Origin: RGIG1959 sp045540655
GTDB taxonomy: Bacteria; Bacillota; Clostridia; Oscillospirales; Acutalibacteraceae
Direction of reading: 5' to 3'
Assembly: GCA_045540655.1 (NCBI GenBank)
Contig: JAZQHP010000040.1
Coordinates: 1 to 15,691, forward strand
Length of the DNA: 15,691 nt
Shown here: positions 6,982 through 14,210 of the stretch, piece after piece
Layout of the letters: each line of letters begins with the position of its first letter
Position numbering within the stretch: position 1 is the stretch's first letter
Program-made: the position numbers and the translations under genes
Notes under the pieces: model-generated
What the model was told of the DNA's origin: nothing
Database searches by the model: none
Seen by the model: only the letters and a program-made list of their open reading frames with translations

Positions 6982-8112
6982 ATGGCAACCGACAAAAAAG
7001 CGGCGAAAAAACAGGAATGGCGCTTTGCGCTCCCCGTCCGTATCGTTTCCATTGTTTGCGCCGTTGTCCTCATCCTCACGGGTGTGGTGCTGACAAGCGG
7101 CTGTGTGTATATCAGCTCGATGCTCGGTCTCATCCGCTATGACGAAGGCACCACCGATTACAGCAACTTACCCATGCTTCCGGGCGACATCGACGACGGC
7201 TCGATCGACAAGGTCATCGAAAATCCCACCCCCGTCAACATCGAGCACATTGAGGTGCGCGGCAACACCGACGCCATCACCAATGTCATGCTCATCGGCG
7301 TGGACGGCCGCGACAGCGAGGGCTACAGCGCCCGCTCCGACACGAACATGATCCTGTCGGTCAACACCGATGCCCAGACCATCAAGCTCGCGTCGCTCCT
7401 GCGCGATACCTGGGTCACCATTCCCGAGCTCGACTTCAACGGCGACGGCGAGGATGACTATCAGAAGCTCAACGCCGCGTTTTACTACGGCGGCTTTGAA
7501 AAGCTGTCCGCGACCATTGAGCAGAACTTCAAGCTCGACATCAACCAATACATCGCCGTCGACTTCGCCGCCTTTGAAAAAGCGGTAGACGCGCTGGGCG
7601 GTGTGGACATTGAGTTGACGGCGGAAGAAGCGGGCTTCATTCCGAAGGAATCCGACGACCCCGACCGCTTCGCCACCCCCGACAACCCCGATCTCGAGCC
7701 GCTCGGCTCGGAGGCGGGCATCTATCACCTGAACGGGCAACAGGCGCTCGCCTACTGCCGCATCCGCACGCTGTACGCCGCGAGCGATTTCCGCCGTCAG
7801 AGCAACCAGCGCAAGGTGATCGATCAGCTGATGACCAAGGCAAAGACCATGAACTTTGCGACCCTGACCGGCGTGCTGACGGCGGTGCTCCCCTATGTGC
7901 AGACGAACATGTCTAAGGAGGAGCTTCTCAACTACGCCGCAAGCGCCCTGCAATACACGAACTACTCCATCGACAGCGATTTCGCGCTCCCATCGGGCGA
8001 GGGCGACTGTGAAGGTGCCTGGATCGGCGACGGTCTCGGGCTGTGGCTGACCGACCCGTCCTACTCCACGCTGTCGCTTCATCAGTATATCTATAACGAA
8101 AACACTCCTTAA
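6982..8112 (+). CDS. LytR-CpsA-Psr (LCP) family cell-wall ligase
   Basis: The 376-residue product has a short basic cytoplasmic tail, one N-terminal membrane anchor (about 17-45) and an extracellular LCP domain (about 98-290). LCP landmarks visible are NVMLIGVDGR (101-110), SARSDTNMIL (116-125) with the conserved Arg and Asp, LLRDTWVTIP (139-148), a YIAVDFAAFEKAVDALGGVD block (190-209), and the AYCRIR...SDFRRQSNQRKVI block (257-280). The family transfers undecaprenyl-phosphate-linked polymers such as teichoic acids or capsule onto peptidoglycan, outside the membrane. An insertion with the spacing of a calcium loop, DFNGDGEDD (151-159), lies between two core blocks. The ATG at 6982 is preceded by an AGGTGG site; a longer frame to 6907 would run through the promoter. 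It is 16 bases before apt, forming an operon whose link to purine salvage is not obvious. Confidence 0.92.
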   Translation: MATDKKAAKKQEWRFALPVRIVSIVCAVVLILTGVVLTSGCVYISSMLGLIRYDEGTTDYSNLPMLPGDIDDGSIDKVIENPTPVNIEHIEVRGNTDAITNVMLIGVDGRDSEGYSARSDTNMILSVNTDAQTIKLASLLRDTWVTIPELDFNGDGEDDYQKLNAAFYYGGFEKLSATIEQNFKLDINQYIAVDFAAFEKAVDALGGVDIELTAEEAGFIPKESDDPDRFATPDNPDLEPLGSEAGIYHLNGQQALAYCRIRTLYAASDFRRQSNQRKVIDQLMTKAKTMNFATLTGVLTAVLPYVQTNMSKEELLNYAASALQYTNYSIDSDFALPSGEGDCEGAWIGDGLGLWLTDPSYSTLSLHQYIYNENTP

Positions 8113-8128
8113 AAGCAGGTGAATCATT

Positions 8129-8662
8129 ATGACGGAGAAAAAAACCGTTGCCGATTATATCACGACCATCCCCGATTTCCCCGAGGAAGGCATCCTGTTC
8201 CGCGACGTCACCACGGTGCTTCAGGATGCGGACGGCTTCCGCCTTGCTGTTGACGAGCTGATCGCGTTGCTCGACGGCGTGGAATTCGATGTGATCGCGG
8301 GCACGGAATCGCGCGGATTCCTGTTCGGCGCCCCCATCAGCTATGCCCTGCACAAGCCGTTCATCCCCGTGCGCAAAGAAGGCAAGCTCCCCCGCCGCAC
8401 CGTCCGCCGCGAATATGCGCTGGAATACGGCACTGCCGTCATCGAAATGCATGAGGACTCCATCCAACCCGGACAAAAGGTCGTGCTGATCGACGATCTC
8501 ATCGCCACCGGCGGCACGATCAAGGCCGCCGCAGAGCTGGTCGAATCGCTCGGCGGCGAGGTGGTCAAGATCCTGTTCCTGCTGGAGCTCAAGGGTCTGC
8601 ACGGACGCGACGTGCTGAGCCAATACGACGTTGCCAGCGTCGTGCAATACGAAGGCAAATGA
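8129..8662 (+). CDS. apt: Adenine phosphoribosyltransferase
   Basis: The 177-residue product is a complete type I phosphoribosyltransferase: an N-terminal hood (DYITTIPDFPEEGILFRDVT, 9-28), the ESRGFLFGAP loop (60-69), an RKEGKLPR flexible-loop segment (82-89) and the PRPP-binding signature VVLIDDLIATGGTI (118-131). It converts adenine and PRPP to AMP in the cytosol (purine salvage). Length is normal for Apt (170-185 residues). The ATG has AGGTGA 7 bases upstream. It follows the LCP gene closely and ends 10 bases before a strong terminator, so it is the last gene of that operon. Confidence 0.97.
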   Translation: MTEKKTVADYITTIPDFPEEGILFRDVTTVLQDADGFRLAVDELIALLDGVEFDVIAGTESRGFLFGAPISYALHKPFIPVRKEGKLPRRTVRREYALEYGTAVIEMHEDSIQPGQKVVLIDDLIATGGTIKAAAELVESLGGEVVKILFLLELKGLHGRDVLSQYDVASVVQYEGK

Positions 8663-8672
8663 GAATAGCCAA

Positions 8673-8716
8673 ACGCCCCATGCTCTGTTTCGACGGAGCA
8701 TGGGGCGTTGTTTTTT
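8673..8716 (+). terminator. Rho-independent terminator of the LCP - apt operon
   Basis: A perfect 13-bp stem (8673-8685 with 8696-8708) and 10-base loop are followed by TTGTTTTTT. It sits between the converging apt and nucleotidyltransferase genes; the minus-strand side lacks a strong T-run, so it mainly serves apt but may limit read-through from the other side. Confidence 0.93.
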
Positions 8717-8720
8717 GGAT

Positions 8721-9905
8721 TTACAGACCGAGTGCGTCGAAGAACGCGACCTCGCGCTCCAGATCGCCCTGCTGTTCGCGGGCGTACTGCATTCGCTGAA
8801 GGTGGGTGCGGCGATGTTTCGTCACACCCTTTGCCAACCGATGAACATACGCCACGGGAAGCAGTACGCCGTGGCGCGCCGCATACGGAAAGCGTGTGCG
8901 AATGTACGAAGTCTCGGGGAACACCCACCGCACCGCGCGCATAAAGCGGCCGTTGTCTTTTTGACGGCGCCGTTCCTTGCGGGCGTCGGCGATCATCAGT
9001 CGCTGATCGGCACCGAAGGTGCCGTCCTGCAACACGCGGGACAGCAGGGTCGCCGTCGTTTCCTCGTCGAGCGGGCGGCAAAGCGCCGTCGGAGCAGGCG
9101 CGTCAAACCACTTGCAGCACACCGCCAGCGCATGCTCCAGAAAATGATGCATACCGAACGGCTTCAGCCGCTGATACACCGCCCGCCAGAGCGCCTCCTG
9201 CGGGAAACGGGCGCACAGCACCGCCACATCCATCCATTGCCGAAGGCCGCATCCGCCCGCGCAAAAATGCGCCGCCAGATGCATCACGGCATGCGCCGCT
9301 TCCTGCGCATCGCTCCAGCGATAGGTGGTGCCGTCGGTGGGCACCGCATCCGCGAAGGGATCGTCATACCACACCGCTTCCTGCCGATGCACGTCGTACC
9401 GCCGCACCACCAGGTGCATTTCCACCAGATACTCCCGACGGGTGTATGACCACACCTCGCCGCTTTTCTCCTCGCAGACAAAGCCGAGCGCCAGCATCGC
9501 CTTGTGCGCTTCGTTTGCCGTGTCGGGGCGGATCACCAGATCCACATCCCCCATACTGCGCATGGCGGGCTGGGCGTAGTATTCCCGCACCACCGCGCCT
9601 TTGAAAAACAAGTGATCGATGCCCGCCGCGCCGAAGGCGGCGGCAATGTCGGTGACGATCTCCCGTTGCGCCTCGTATCGCGCCAGCATCTGGAACGCGT
9701 CGCGGCGAAGCCGTGAGGATGCCGCCTCGGGCATCGGGGCAGATCCCAGCGCCGTACACAACGCCCCCGACAGCGATTGCCGCCGCGCCAGGCGATACAG
9801 CGCTTTCCATTCCTCAATCGGCCAGTTTGCCGTGTCGAGTCCGGCGGGAACGCCGTTGAGAAACGCCGCCATCGCCTGCAAAAACCGTGCATGAATCGTG
9901 CTCAT
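8721..9905 (-). CDS. Nucleotidyltransferase-fold protein (NTP_transf_5-like) of unknown role
   Basis: The 394-residue product carries the core of the uncharacterised nucleotidyltransferase family: IDHLFFKGAVVREYY (96-110) followed by MRSMGDVDLVI (115-125), where Asp120 and Asp122 form the metal-binding DxD pair. The C-terminal half is helical, with conserved His-rich segments (AAHAVMHLAAHFC) and a basic tail, and no second recognised domain. Members occur in many Firmicutes, often near polysaccharide or peptide clusters, but substrates are unknown; a role here cannot be assigned. It starts 30 bases after the dusB stop, so co-transcription is likely. The ATG at 9905 with GGGTGGGAG upstream is preferred over a GTG at 9923. 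It has no visible toxin partner beside it. Confidence 0.78.
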   Translation of the reverse strand: MSTIHARFLQAMAAFLNGVPAGLDTANWPIEEWKALYRLARRQSLSGALCTALGSAPMPEAASSRLRRDAFQMLARYEAQREIVTDIAAAFGAAGIDHLFFKGAVVREYYAQPAMRSMGDVDLVIRPDTANEAHKAMLALGFVCEEKSGEVWSYTRREYLVEMHLVVRRYDVHRQEAVWYDDPFADAVPTDGTTYRWSDAQEAAHAVMHLAAHFCAGGCGLRQWMDVAVLCARFPQEALWRAVYQRLKPFGMHHFLEHALAVCCKWFDAPAPTALCRPLDEETTATLLSRVLQDGTFGADQRLMIADARKERRRQKDNGRFMRAVRWVFPETSYIRTRFPYAARHGVLLPVAYVHRLAKGVTKHRRTHLQRMQYAREQQGDLEREVAFFDALGL

Positions 9906-9935
9906 TTCCAACGCGTCTCCCACCCTTCTTCCGTC

Positions 9936-10916
9936 TTAATCGGCGTTCGTTTCCTGCGAACGCATCACTTCAAAACATAACCGCTCCAGATCGGCGAGCG
10001 TCTCCAGCTGACACGCGAGCGTGCGCAGTTTCGCCGCGCCGCTGAGCCCGCGCATATACCAGCCGGCGTGCTTGCGCGCCTGCAGCATGGCGATCTTTTC
10101 GCCCTTGTGCTCCACCATCATGCGCACCTGTCGGAACAACAGCTCCATGCGGCGCGACACGGGCGGATCGGGCAGGATCGCTTCGTGCGTCAGATACGCC
10201 TCGATCTGGGTAAAGATCCACGGCGCACCGAGCGCCGCGCGCCCGACCGCGACCATATCGCAATTGGTGGCTTCCAGCATATTCGCGGCGTCCTTGGCGT
10301 CGGCGATGTCGCCGTTGCCGATGACGGGAATCGCCACCGCCTGCTTGACCGCCTTAATGATATCCAGATCCACGGGCGGCGCATACATCTGATCGCGGGT
10401 GCGTCCGTGCACCGTCACCGCCGCCGCGCCCGCCGCTTCAACCGCCTGCGCGACCTCAACGGCGTTGACCTGCGTGCGGTCGTAGCCCTTGCGGATCTTC
10501 GCCGTCACCGGCACATCCACCTCGCGCACCATCGCCTGCACAATATCGTGACACAACTGCGGATCCCGCATCAGTGCACTGCCGCAACGGTTCCCGGCGA
10601 TTTTCGGCGCGGGACAGCCCATGTTGACATCGATCGCCTGCGGTCCGAACTCCATCACCATCGATGCCGCCTTCGCCATGATGGCGGGATCGTCGCCGAA
10701 CAGCTGAATGGCGGCGGGATGCTCGTATTCGTCGAGCACCAGCAGTTCGCGGCTTTTGCGGTCGCCGAAGCACAGCCCTTTCGCGCTGACCATTTCGGTG
10801 GTGACGAACGCCGCGCCGTGATCGACGCACAGCCGTCGGAAGGCACGGTCTCCCACGCCTGCCATCGGCGCCAGAGCGGCGTGCCCTTCGATATGCAAAT
10901 CATTCCAAGTCTTCAT
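9936..10916 (-). CDS. dusB: tRNA-dihydrouridine synthase (DusB-like)
   Basis: The 326-residue product is a flavin-dependent Dus enzyme: the LAPMAGVGDRAFRRLC opening of the FMN barrel (15-30), EMVSAKGL, IQLFGDDP, the NMGCPAPKI block holding the catalytic cysteine, the NRCGSALMRDP stretch, the VTVHGRTRDQMY motif and the IPVIGNGDI phosphate-binding loop, then a helical C-terminal tRNA-binding domain. It reduces specific uridines in tRNA to dihydrouridine with NAD(P)H. DusB is the usual Dus of Firmicutes, which supports the symbol, though the target position is inferred. The ATG follows GGAGAAACTTT. The upstream gap is filled by the terminator of the XRE cassette and no clear promoter was seen, so it may depend on a weak promoter or on read-through. 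It leads a unit with the nucleotidyltransferase gene. Confidence 0.93.
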   Translation of the reverse strand: MKTWNDLHIEGHAALAPMAGVGDRAFRRLCVDHGAAFVTTEMVSAKGLCFGDRKSRELLVLDEYEHPAAIQLFGDDPAIMAKAASMVMEFGPQAIDVNMGCPAPKIAGNRCGSALMRDPQLCHDIVQAMVREVDVPVTAKIRKGYDRTQVNAVEVAQAVEAAGAAAVTVHGRTRDQMYAPPVDLDIIKAVKQAVAIPVIGNGDIADAKDAANMLEATNCDMVAVGRAALGAPWIFTQIEAYLTHEAILPDPPVSRRMELLFRQVRMMVEHKGEKIAMLQARKHAGWYMRGLSGAAKLRTLACQLETLADLERLCFEVMRSQETNAD

Positions 10917-10940
10917 AAAGTTTCTCCGCTTTCATTCATG

Positions 10941-10993
10941 AAAAAAGCTGTTCTTCCCGCCCGCCCGCAAGGAGCGGTTTGAAACAACAGCTT
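10941..10993 (-). terminator. Branched terminator after the XRE-DUF2975-XRE cassette
   Basis: AAGCTGTT/AACAGCTT arms (10945-10952 with 10986-10993) enclose a second small hairpin (10965-10968 with 10974-10977), and a run of six T residues follows on the minus strand. It starts 7 bases past the stop of the small XRE gene and ends just before the dusB ribosome binding site. Three GGG runs on the minus strand lie in its loop. Confidence 0.72.
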
Positions 10994-10999
10994 GTGGTG

Positions 11000-11242
11000 T
11001 CAATCGTTAAGGATTTCCACGCCGTCCTCATCGTCGTCGGACGGCACGTATTCCAGAATATCCGCGGGCTGGCAATTCAGTTCGCGGCAGATCGCGTTGA
11101 GTGTCGAAAACCGCACCGCCCGCGCCCGATTGTTTTTCAGGATCGACAGGTTGGCAAGCGTGATGCCTACACGTTCGGAGAGCTCGGTCAGCCCTACCTT
11201 GCGCTTTGCCATCATCACATCCAGATTCACTATAATTGCCAT
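11000..11242 (-). CDS. YozG-like XRE family transcriptional regulator
   Basis: The 80-residue product is little more than a Cro/C1-type helix-turn-helix domain: LDVMMAKRKVGLTELSERVG leads into ITLANLSILKNNRARAVRF and FSTLNAICRELNCQPADILEY, followed by an acidic tail. This small class is typically encoded next to a DUF2975 membrane protein, as here, 18 bases downstream of one, and is expected to bind DNA as a dimer. The ATG has GAGGTGAG upstream. It is the third gene of a three-gene minus-strand cassette. Its target is unknown; autoregulation or pairing with the membrane partner is inferred. Confidence 0.9.
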   Translation of the reverse strand: MAIIVNLDVMMAKRKVGLTELSERVGITLANLSILKNNRARAVRFSTLNAICRELNCQPADILEYVPSDDDEDGVEILND

Positions 11243-11260
11243 GCTCTCACCTCTTGTCGA

Positions 11261-11734
11261 TCAGATCGTCATATCATTTTCTTTTTTATACTCCGTGGCT
11301 TCGTAGAAAAAGCCCGCAAACACCCACGCGACCACACCGCCCAGCGCAAAGCACAGCGCGATGAGTCCGATGGAAAATTTGGTCATGCCGAAAAACAGCA
11401 GACCAATGTAAAACGCCGACACGATCAGCGCTTCCACGCTGAACACCCGCAGGCAACGCACGGTCGCATCCGAAAAGATCTTGCCCGTGTTGGCGTTGTG
11501 GAGCAGGGTGCGTGCCTGCCACAGCATCAACAGCGCCATCACGCCGGAGCCGGCAAGCGTCACCAGATAGCGCGGACGCCAGAACGCCTCGTCCCACAGC
11601 TCACTCTGCGTGTTGAGGCCCATCATGAAATCCACACACCACGGCAGGGTGATGAGCAGTACCGCCGACAATCCCATCAGCACCCAGACAATGATCTCCA
11701 GGGCACGGGACAAATGCTTGTTCACTGTTTTCAT
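11261..11734 (-). CDS. DUF2975 family four-helix membrane protein
   Basis: The 157-residue product has four predicted membrane helices (about 10-36, 56-80, 92-117 and 122-145) and a short charged cytoplasmic tail ending in Lys/Glu/Asn residues. The layout and its close coupling with a small XRE regulator match the DUF2975 family, whose function is not established. Its ATG overlaps the stop of the preceding XRE gene (ATGA), and AAGGAG lies 8 bases upstream, so the two are probably translationally coupled. It could sense membrane state or sequester one of the regulators; both ideas are speculative. Confidence 0.85.
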   Translation of the reverse strand: MKTVNKHLSRALEIIVWVLMGLSAVLLITLPWCVDFMMGLNTQSELWDEAFWRPRYLVTLAGSGVMALLMLWQARTLLHNANTGKIFSDATVRCLRVFSVEALIVSAFYIGLLFFGMTKFSIGLIALCFALGGVVAWVFAGFFYEATEYKKENDMTI

Positions 11735-12105
11735 TCGTCGTTCTCCTTATCGTCTGCCAGACTCTGACCGCGGGCAAACAGCGACACCGCTTGCTCGGTG
11801 TTGCGGCGCAGTCCCGCGCTCATCAGGCGGTAATCCTCGGCAAGCGCCATCACGCCGCGCGCGAAATCCACATCCCCGAGGTTGTACAGCTCCGGGTCCT
11901 CATGTCGCCCGAGCAGATAATCCAGACTGACATCAAAGAAATCTCCGATCGCGCACAGCATCGCGGCGGTCGGCATGGAATTGCCCACCTCGTAGCAGGT
12001 GTAGGCAGAACGAGAGAGACCCAGCGCATCGGCAACCTGCCGTTGCGTCAGCTTGCGCTTTCTGCGGAGCGCCGCCAAACGGTAGCTGAAAATACTGCGA
12101 GCCAT
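11731..12105 (-). CDS. XRE family transcriptional regulator, first gene of the cassette
   Basis: The 124-residue product has an N-terminal HTH_3 domain (about 7-66): LRRKRKLTQRQVADALGLSR (12-31) and SAYTCYEVGNSMPT (32-45), then LCAIGDFFDVSLDYLLGR, the standard end of the XRE fold. The C-terminal half (about 70-124) is a helical, charged region with no recognised motif and probably mediates dimerisation or signal input. It has an AAAGGATGAG site before the ATG, a promoter at 12153-12181 and a dyad over the -10 box that it may bind itself. The stop overlaps the DUF2975 start. Confidence 0.9.
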   Translation of the reverse strand: MARSIFSYRLAALRRKRKLTQRQVADALGLSRSAYTCYEVGNSMPTAAMLCAIGDFFDVSLDYLLGRHEDPELYNLGDVDFARGVMALAEDYRLMSAGLRRNTEQAVSLFARGQSLADDKENDE

Positions 12106-12142
12106 ACAGTCTCATCCTTTCCGAAAAACAGAATGTCCAATC

Positions 12143-12157
12143 ATACATTATCAGTAT
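12143..12157 (-). promoter_or_regulatory. Candidate operator of the XRE cassette
   Basis: ATAC-N7-GTAT forms a perfect inverted repeat on both strands and overlaps the -10 box of the cassette promoter. Short dyads of this sort are usual XRE binding sites, so autorepression is plausible. The assignment rests on position and symmetry only; a 4-base half-site is short. Confidence 0.45.
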
Positions 12158-12181
12158 AACAGATTGCTATCGGGATTTCCA
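12153..12181 (-). promoter_or_regulatory. Promoter of the XRE-DUF2975-XRE cassette
   Basis: On the minus strand TATACT (12158-12153) is preceded at 17 bases by TGGAAA (12181-12176), a 4/6 match to the -35 consensus. The expected start near 12146 gives a leader of about 40 bases. It runs divergently from the SRP RNA promoter about 100 bases away. Confidence 0.65.
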
Positions 12182-12252
12182 GCTTTTTTTGCATTTTTTG
12201 CAAAAACGGTGTCCGCCGCCCCCCGAAGGCACAAAAAAAGCCGCTTTTCCCC

Positions 12253-12281
12253 TTGCCAAATCCGAAAAATCATAGTATACT
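12253..12281 (+). promoter_or_regulatory. Promoter of the SRP RNA (and probably dnaX operon)
   Basis: TTGCCA (12253-12258) and TATACT (12276-12281) are spaced by 17 bases. The predicted start near 12288 lies about 20 bases before the long terminal helix of the SRP RNA, consistent with a short 5' trailer that is processed. Confidence 0.88.
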
Positions 12282-12310
12282 GTATAGGTATTCACTACAC
12301 GCCAGTGAGT

Positions 12311-12455
12311 CCGCGTGCTTTGGGGCATACGGGAGGGCGGGTCCTGTGCGACGGGACACCGTGAACCATGTCAGGCGGGGAACCGAGCAGCATTAAGCGG
12401 TTGCTTCCCGTGCGCCGCAGGTAACCTGTCCTCTCGTATGCCCGAAGGCACGCGT
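12311..12455 (+). ncRNA. ffs: Signal recognition particle RNA (4.5S/scRNA)
   Basis: The conserved SRP domain is present: GTGAACCATGTCAGG (12361-12375), a GGAA tetraloop (12379-12382) closed by G-C pairs, and the GAGCAGC side of the Ffh-binding internal loop (12385-12391). The two ends form a near-perfect helix of 24 positions (12312-12335 with 12431-12454) with a single G-G mismatch, and pairing continues inward. The RNA binds Ffh and directs nascent membrane proteins to the translocon. At about 145 bases it looks like the small type, with no visible Alu domain, unlike the 270-base scRNA of Bacillus. It sits directly before dnaX, as scr does in B. subtilis. The U-rich TTTCTTTT after the helix may end some transcripts. 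Exact ends are uncertain by several bases. Confidence 0.93.
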
Positions 12456-12492
12456 TTCTTTTCCCGCCGATTTTTTCAAAGGAGGTTGTCGT

Positions 12493-14187
12493 ATGTATCA
12501 GGTGTTGTACAGAAAGTGGCGTCCGAAGACGTTTTCCGATGTCAGCGGTCAGGCGCACGTTATCGCCGCCCTGCAAAACGAAATCCGCGAAGGGCGTCCC
12601 GCGCACGCCTATCTGTTCATCGGCTCGCGCGGCACGGGTAAAACCTCCTGCGCGAAGATCCTCGCCAAAGCGGTCAACTGCCTGAATCCGCAACACGGCG
12701 ATCCCTGCAACGCCTGCGACAACTGCCGCGGCATCGACGACGGCTCCATCCTCGACGTGGTCGAGATCGACGCCGCCTCCAACAACGGCGTCGACAACAT
12801 CCGCGAACTGCGCGAAGCGGTCAACTTCACGCCCGCCGTCGCCAAATACCGCGTGTACATCATCGACGAGGTGCATATGCTCTCCGACGGCGCGTTCAAC
12901 GCCCTGCTCAAAACGCTCGAAGAGCCGCCCGCCCACGTCATCTTTATTCTTGCTACCACCGAAGCGCACAAGCTCCCCGCGACCATTCTCTCGCGGTGCC
13001 AGCGCTTTGATTTCTCCCGCATCGCCCCCGAGGATATCGCGGCGCGCCTGCAGACCGTCGCCGACGGCGAAGGCTTCACCCTGACCCGGGAAGCGGCGAT
13101 GTTGCTCGCGCGGCTTGCCGACGGCGCGATGCGCGATGCGCTGTCGCTGACCGATCAGTGCCTCTCCCGCTCGCGGGAGATCACCGAGCAGGTCGTGGCG
13201 GACGCTACGGGACTCGCAGGGCGCGATCATCTGTATCGTCTGTCCGCCGCCGTGCGGGCGCACGATACCGCCGCCGCTCTGATGCTCATCGACGAACTGC
13301 ACAGCGCCTCGCGCGATATGGCGCGGCTGTGCATCGAGTGGCTGGAGTTCTACCGCGAGCTGATGCTGTGCAAAAGCGTGCGTAACCCCGAAACCATCCT
13401 GATCGCCACCGACGACGAGCTCCGCCGTCTGCAGGCGGAAGCGGCGCAGTACGATCTGCCCGCGATCCTGCACGCAATGGAGATCCTGCAAGCGGCATCC
13501 GCCCGCCTGCAAAGCGGCGCAGACCGTCGCATGGAAACCGAAATGGCGACGCTCAAGCTCTGCGAGCCGTCGCTCGACTCGTCCGTCGCGGCGCTTACCG
13601 CCCGCATCCACACGCTGGAAAATGCGGTGCGCCGTCTGTCGGCGGGTCTGCCCGCTCCGACGGCACCTGCCGCGGCGCCCGCCGTGACACCTGTCGCTCC
13701 CGCGGATGCGGCTCCCGCCCCTGCGACACCTTCGGAGCCTGCTCCGACACCCGCCGCACCGGCAACCGAGGAATTGCCGCCGCCCGCACCGACGGAAGAA
13801 CTGCCGCCGCCGACAGCCGTGCCTGCGGCACCGCCCGCTCCCACTGCCGACAGCGGTGCCGAGCGTCCGTTCACCCAATGGCGTGAGGTGCTGGAACGTC
13901 TGCGCACCACCTGCGCGCCGCTCTTCGGCGTGCTGGAAACCGTCGAAGCGACCCTCACCGACACGCACGTCATCCTCTATACCGACAGCCCGCTGTTCCG
14001 CACGCTTGTGCGCGGCGGCAACAATAAGGCATCGCTCATCAACGCCATTGCCGAAGTGACCGGACGGTCCTACCGCATCGGCGTGAAATCGCAAAAGCCC
14101 GCCGACAGCGCTCAAAAGCCCGCCGATCCGCTGTCTCAGTTACTGCAGACCGCCAAAGAGGGCGGCGTTCCCGTGGAAGAACACTAA
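12493..14187 (+). CDS. dnaX: DNA polymerase III subunit gamma/tau
   Basis: The 564-residue product is the clamp-loader ATPase. Visible are Walker A GSRGTGKT (44-51), the zinc site Cys63, Cys72, Cys75 and Cys78, Walker B VYIIDEVHML (121-130), sensor 1 ILATTEAHKLP, the SRC arginine-finger motif (167-169) and sensor 2 GAMRDALSL. Domain III follows to about 380, then a Pro/Ala-rich linker (about 384-456) with two EELPPP repeats, and a C-terminal tau-like domain (about 460-540) that in relatives contacts PolC/DnaE. The protein assembles clamp and polymerase at the replication fork. No A-AAA-AAG slippery site was found, so a shorter gamma form by frameshifting is not indicated. A near-perfect AAAGGAGG precedes the ATG. 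It follows the SRP RNA by about 37 bases and is followed by ybaB and recR. Confidence 0.97.
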   Translation: MYQVLYRKWRPKTFSDVSGQAHVIAALQNEIREGRPAHAYLFIGSRGTGKTSCAKILAKAVNCLNPQHGDPCNACDNCRGIDDGSILDVVEIDAASNNGVDNIRELREAVNFTPAVAKYRVYIIDEVHMLSDGAFNALLKTLEEPPAHVIFILATTEAHKLPATILSRCQRFDFSRIAPEDIAARLQTVADGEGFTLTREAAMLLARLADGAMRDALSLTDQCLSRSREITEQVVADATGLAGRDHLYRLSAAVRAHDTAAALMLIDELHSASRDMARLCIEWLEFYRELMLCKSVRNPETILIATDDELRRLQAEAAQYDLPAILHAMEILQAASARLQSGADRRMETEMATLKLCEPSLDSSVAALTARIHTLENAVRRLSAGLPAPTAPAAAPAVTPVAPADAAPAPATPSEPAPTPAAPATEELPPPAPTEELPPPTAVPAAPPAPTADSGAERPFTQWREVLERLRTTCAPLFGVLETVEATLTDTHVILYTDSPLFRTLVRGGNNKASLINAIAEVTGRSYRIGVKSQKPADSAQKPADPLSQLLQTAKEGGVPVEEH

Positions 14188-14210
14188 ACCGTTAAAGGAG
14201 TTTGATTGTT

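Noticed and set aside
7168..8127. A 319-codon minus-strand open frame
   Set aside because: Antisense to the LCP gene with Val/Gly/Asp-rich composition and no motif; the LCP reading has clear domain motifs, promoter and ribosome binding site.
10998..11003. TTGACA on the minus strand as a -35 for dusB
   Set aside because: The bases 17 positions downstream (AAACCG) bear no resemblance to a -10 box, and the hexamer lies at the end of the small XRE gene.
8721..12105. Toxin-antitoxin or defence island built from the nucleotidyltransferase and XRE genes
   Set aside because: The nucleotidyltransferase has no HEPN or other partner beside it, is grouped with dusB, and is separated from the XRE cassette by dusB and a terminator.
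12164..12364. Small plus-strand open frame upstream of dnaX
   Set aside because: It spans the SRP RNA promoter and 5' helix and has no ribosome binding site.
12295..14115. A 606-codon minus-strand open frame
   Set aside because: Antisense to dnaX and the SRP RNA, with a low-complexity Arg/Gly/Cys-rich product.
12493..14187. Programmed frameshift site for a gamma form of DnaX
   Set aside because: No A-AAA-AAG or similar slippery heptamer was found; the CAAAAGC sequences near 14090-14115 do not fit.
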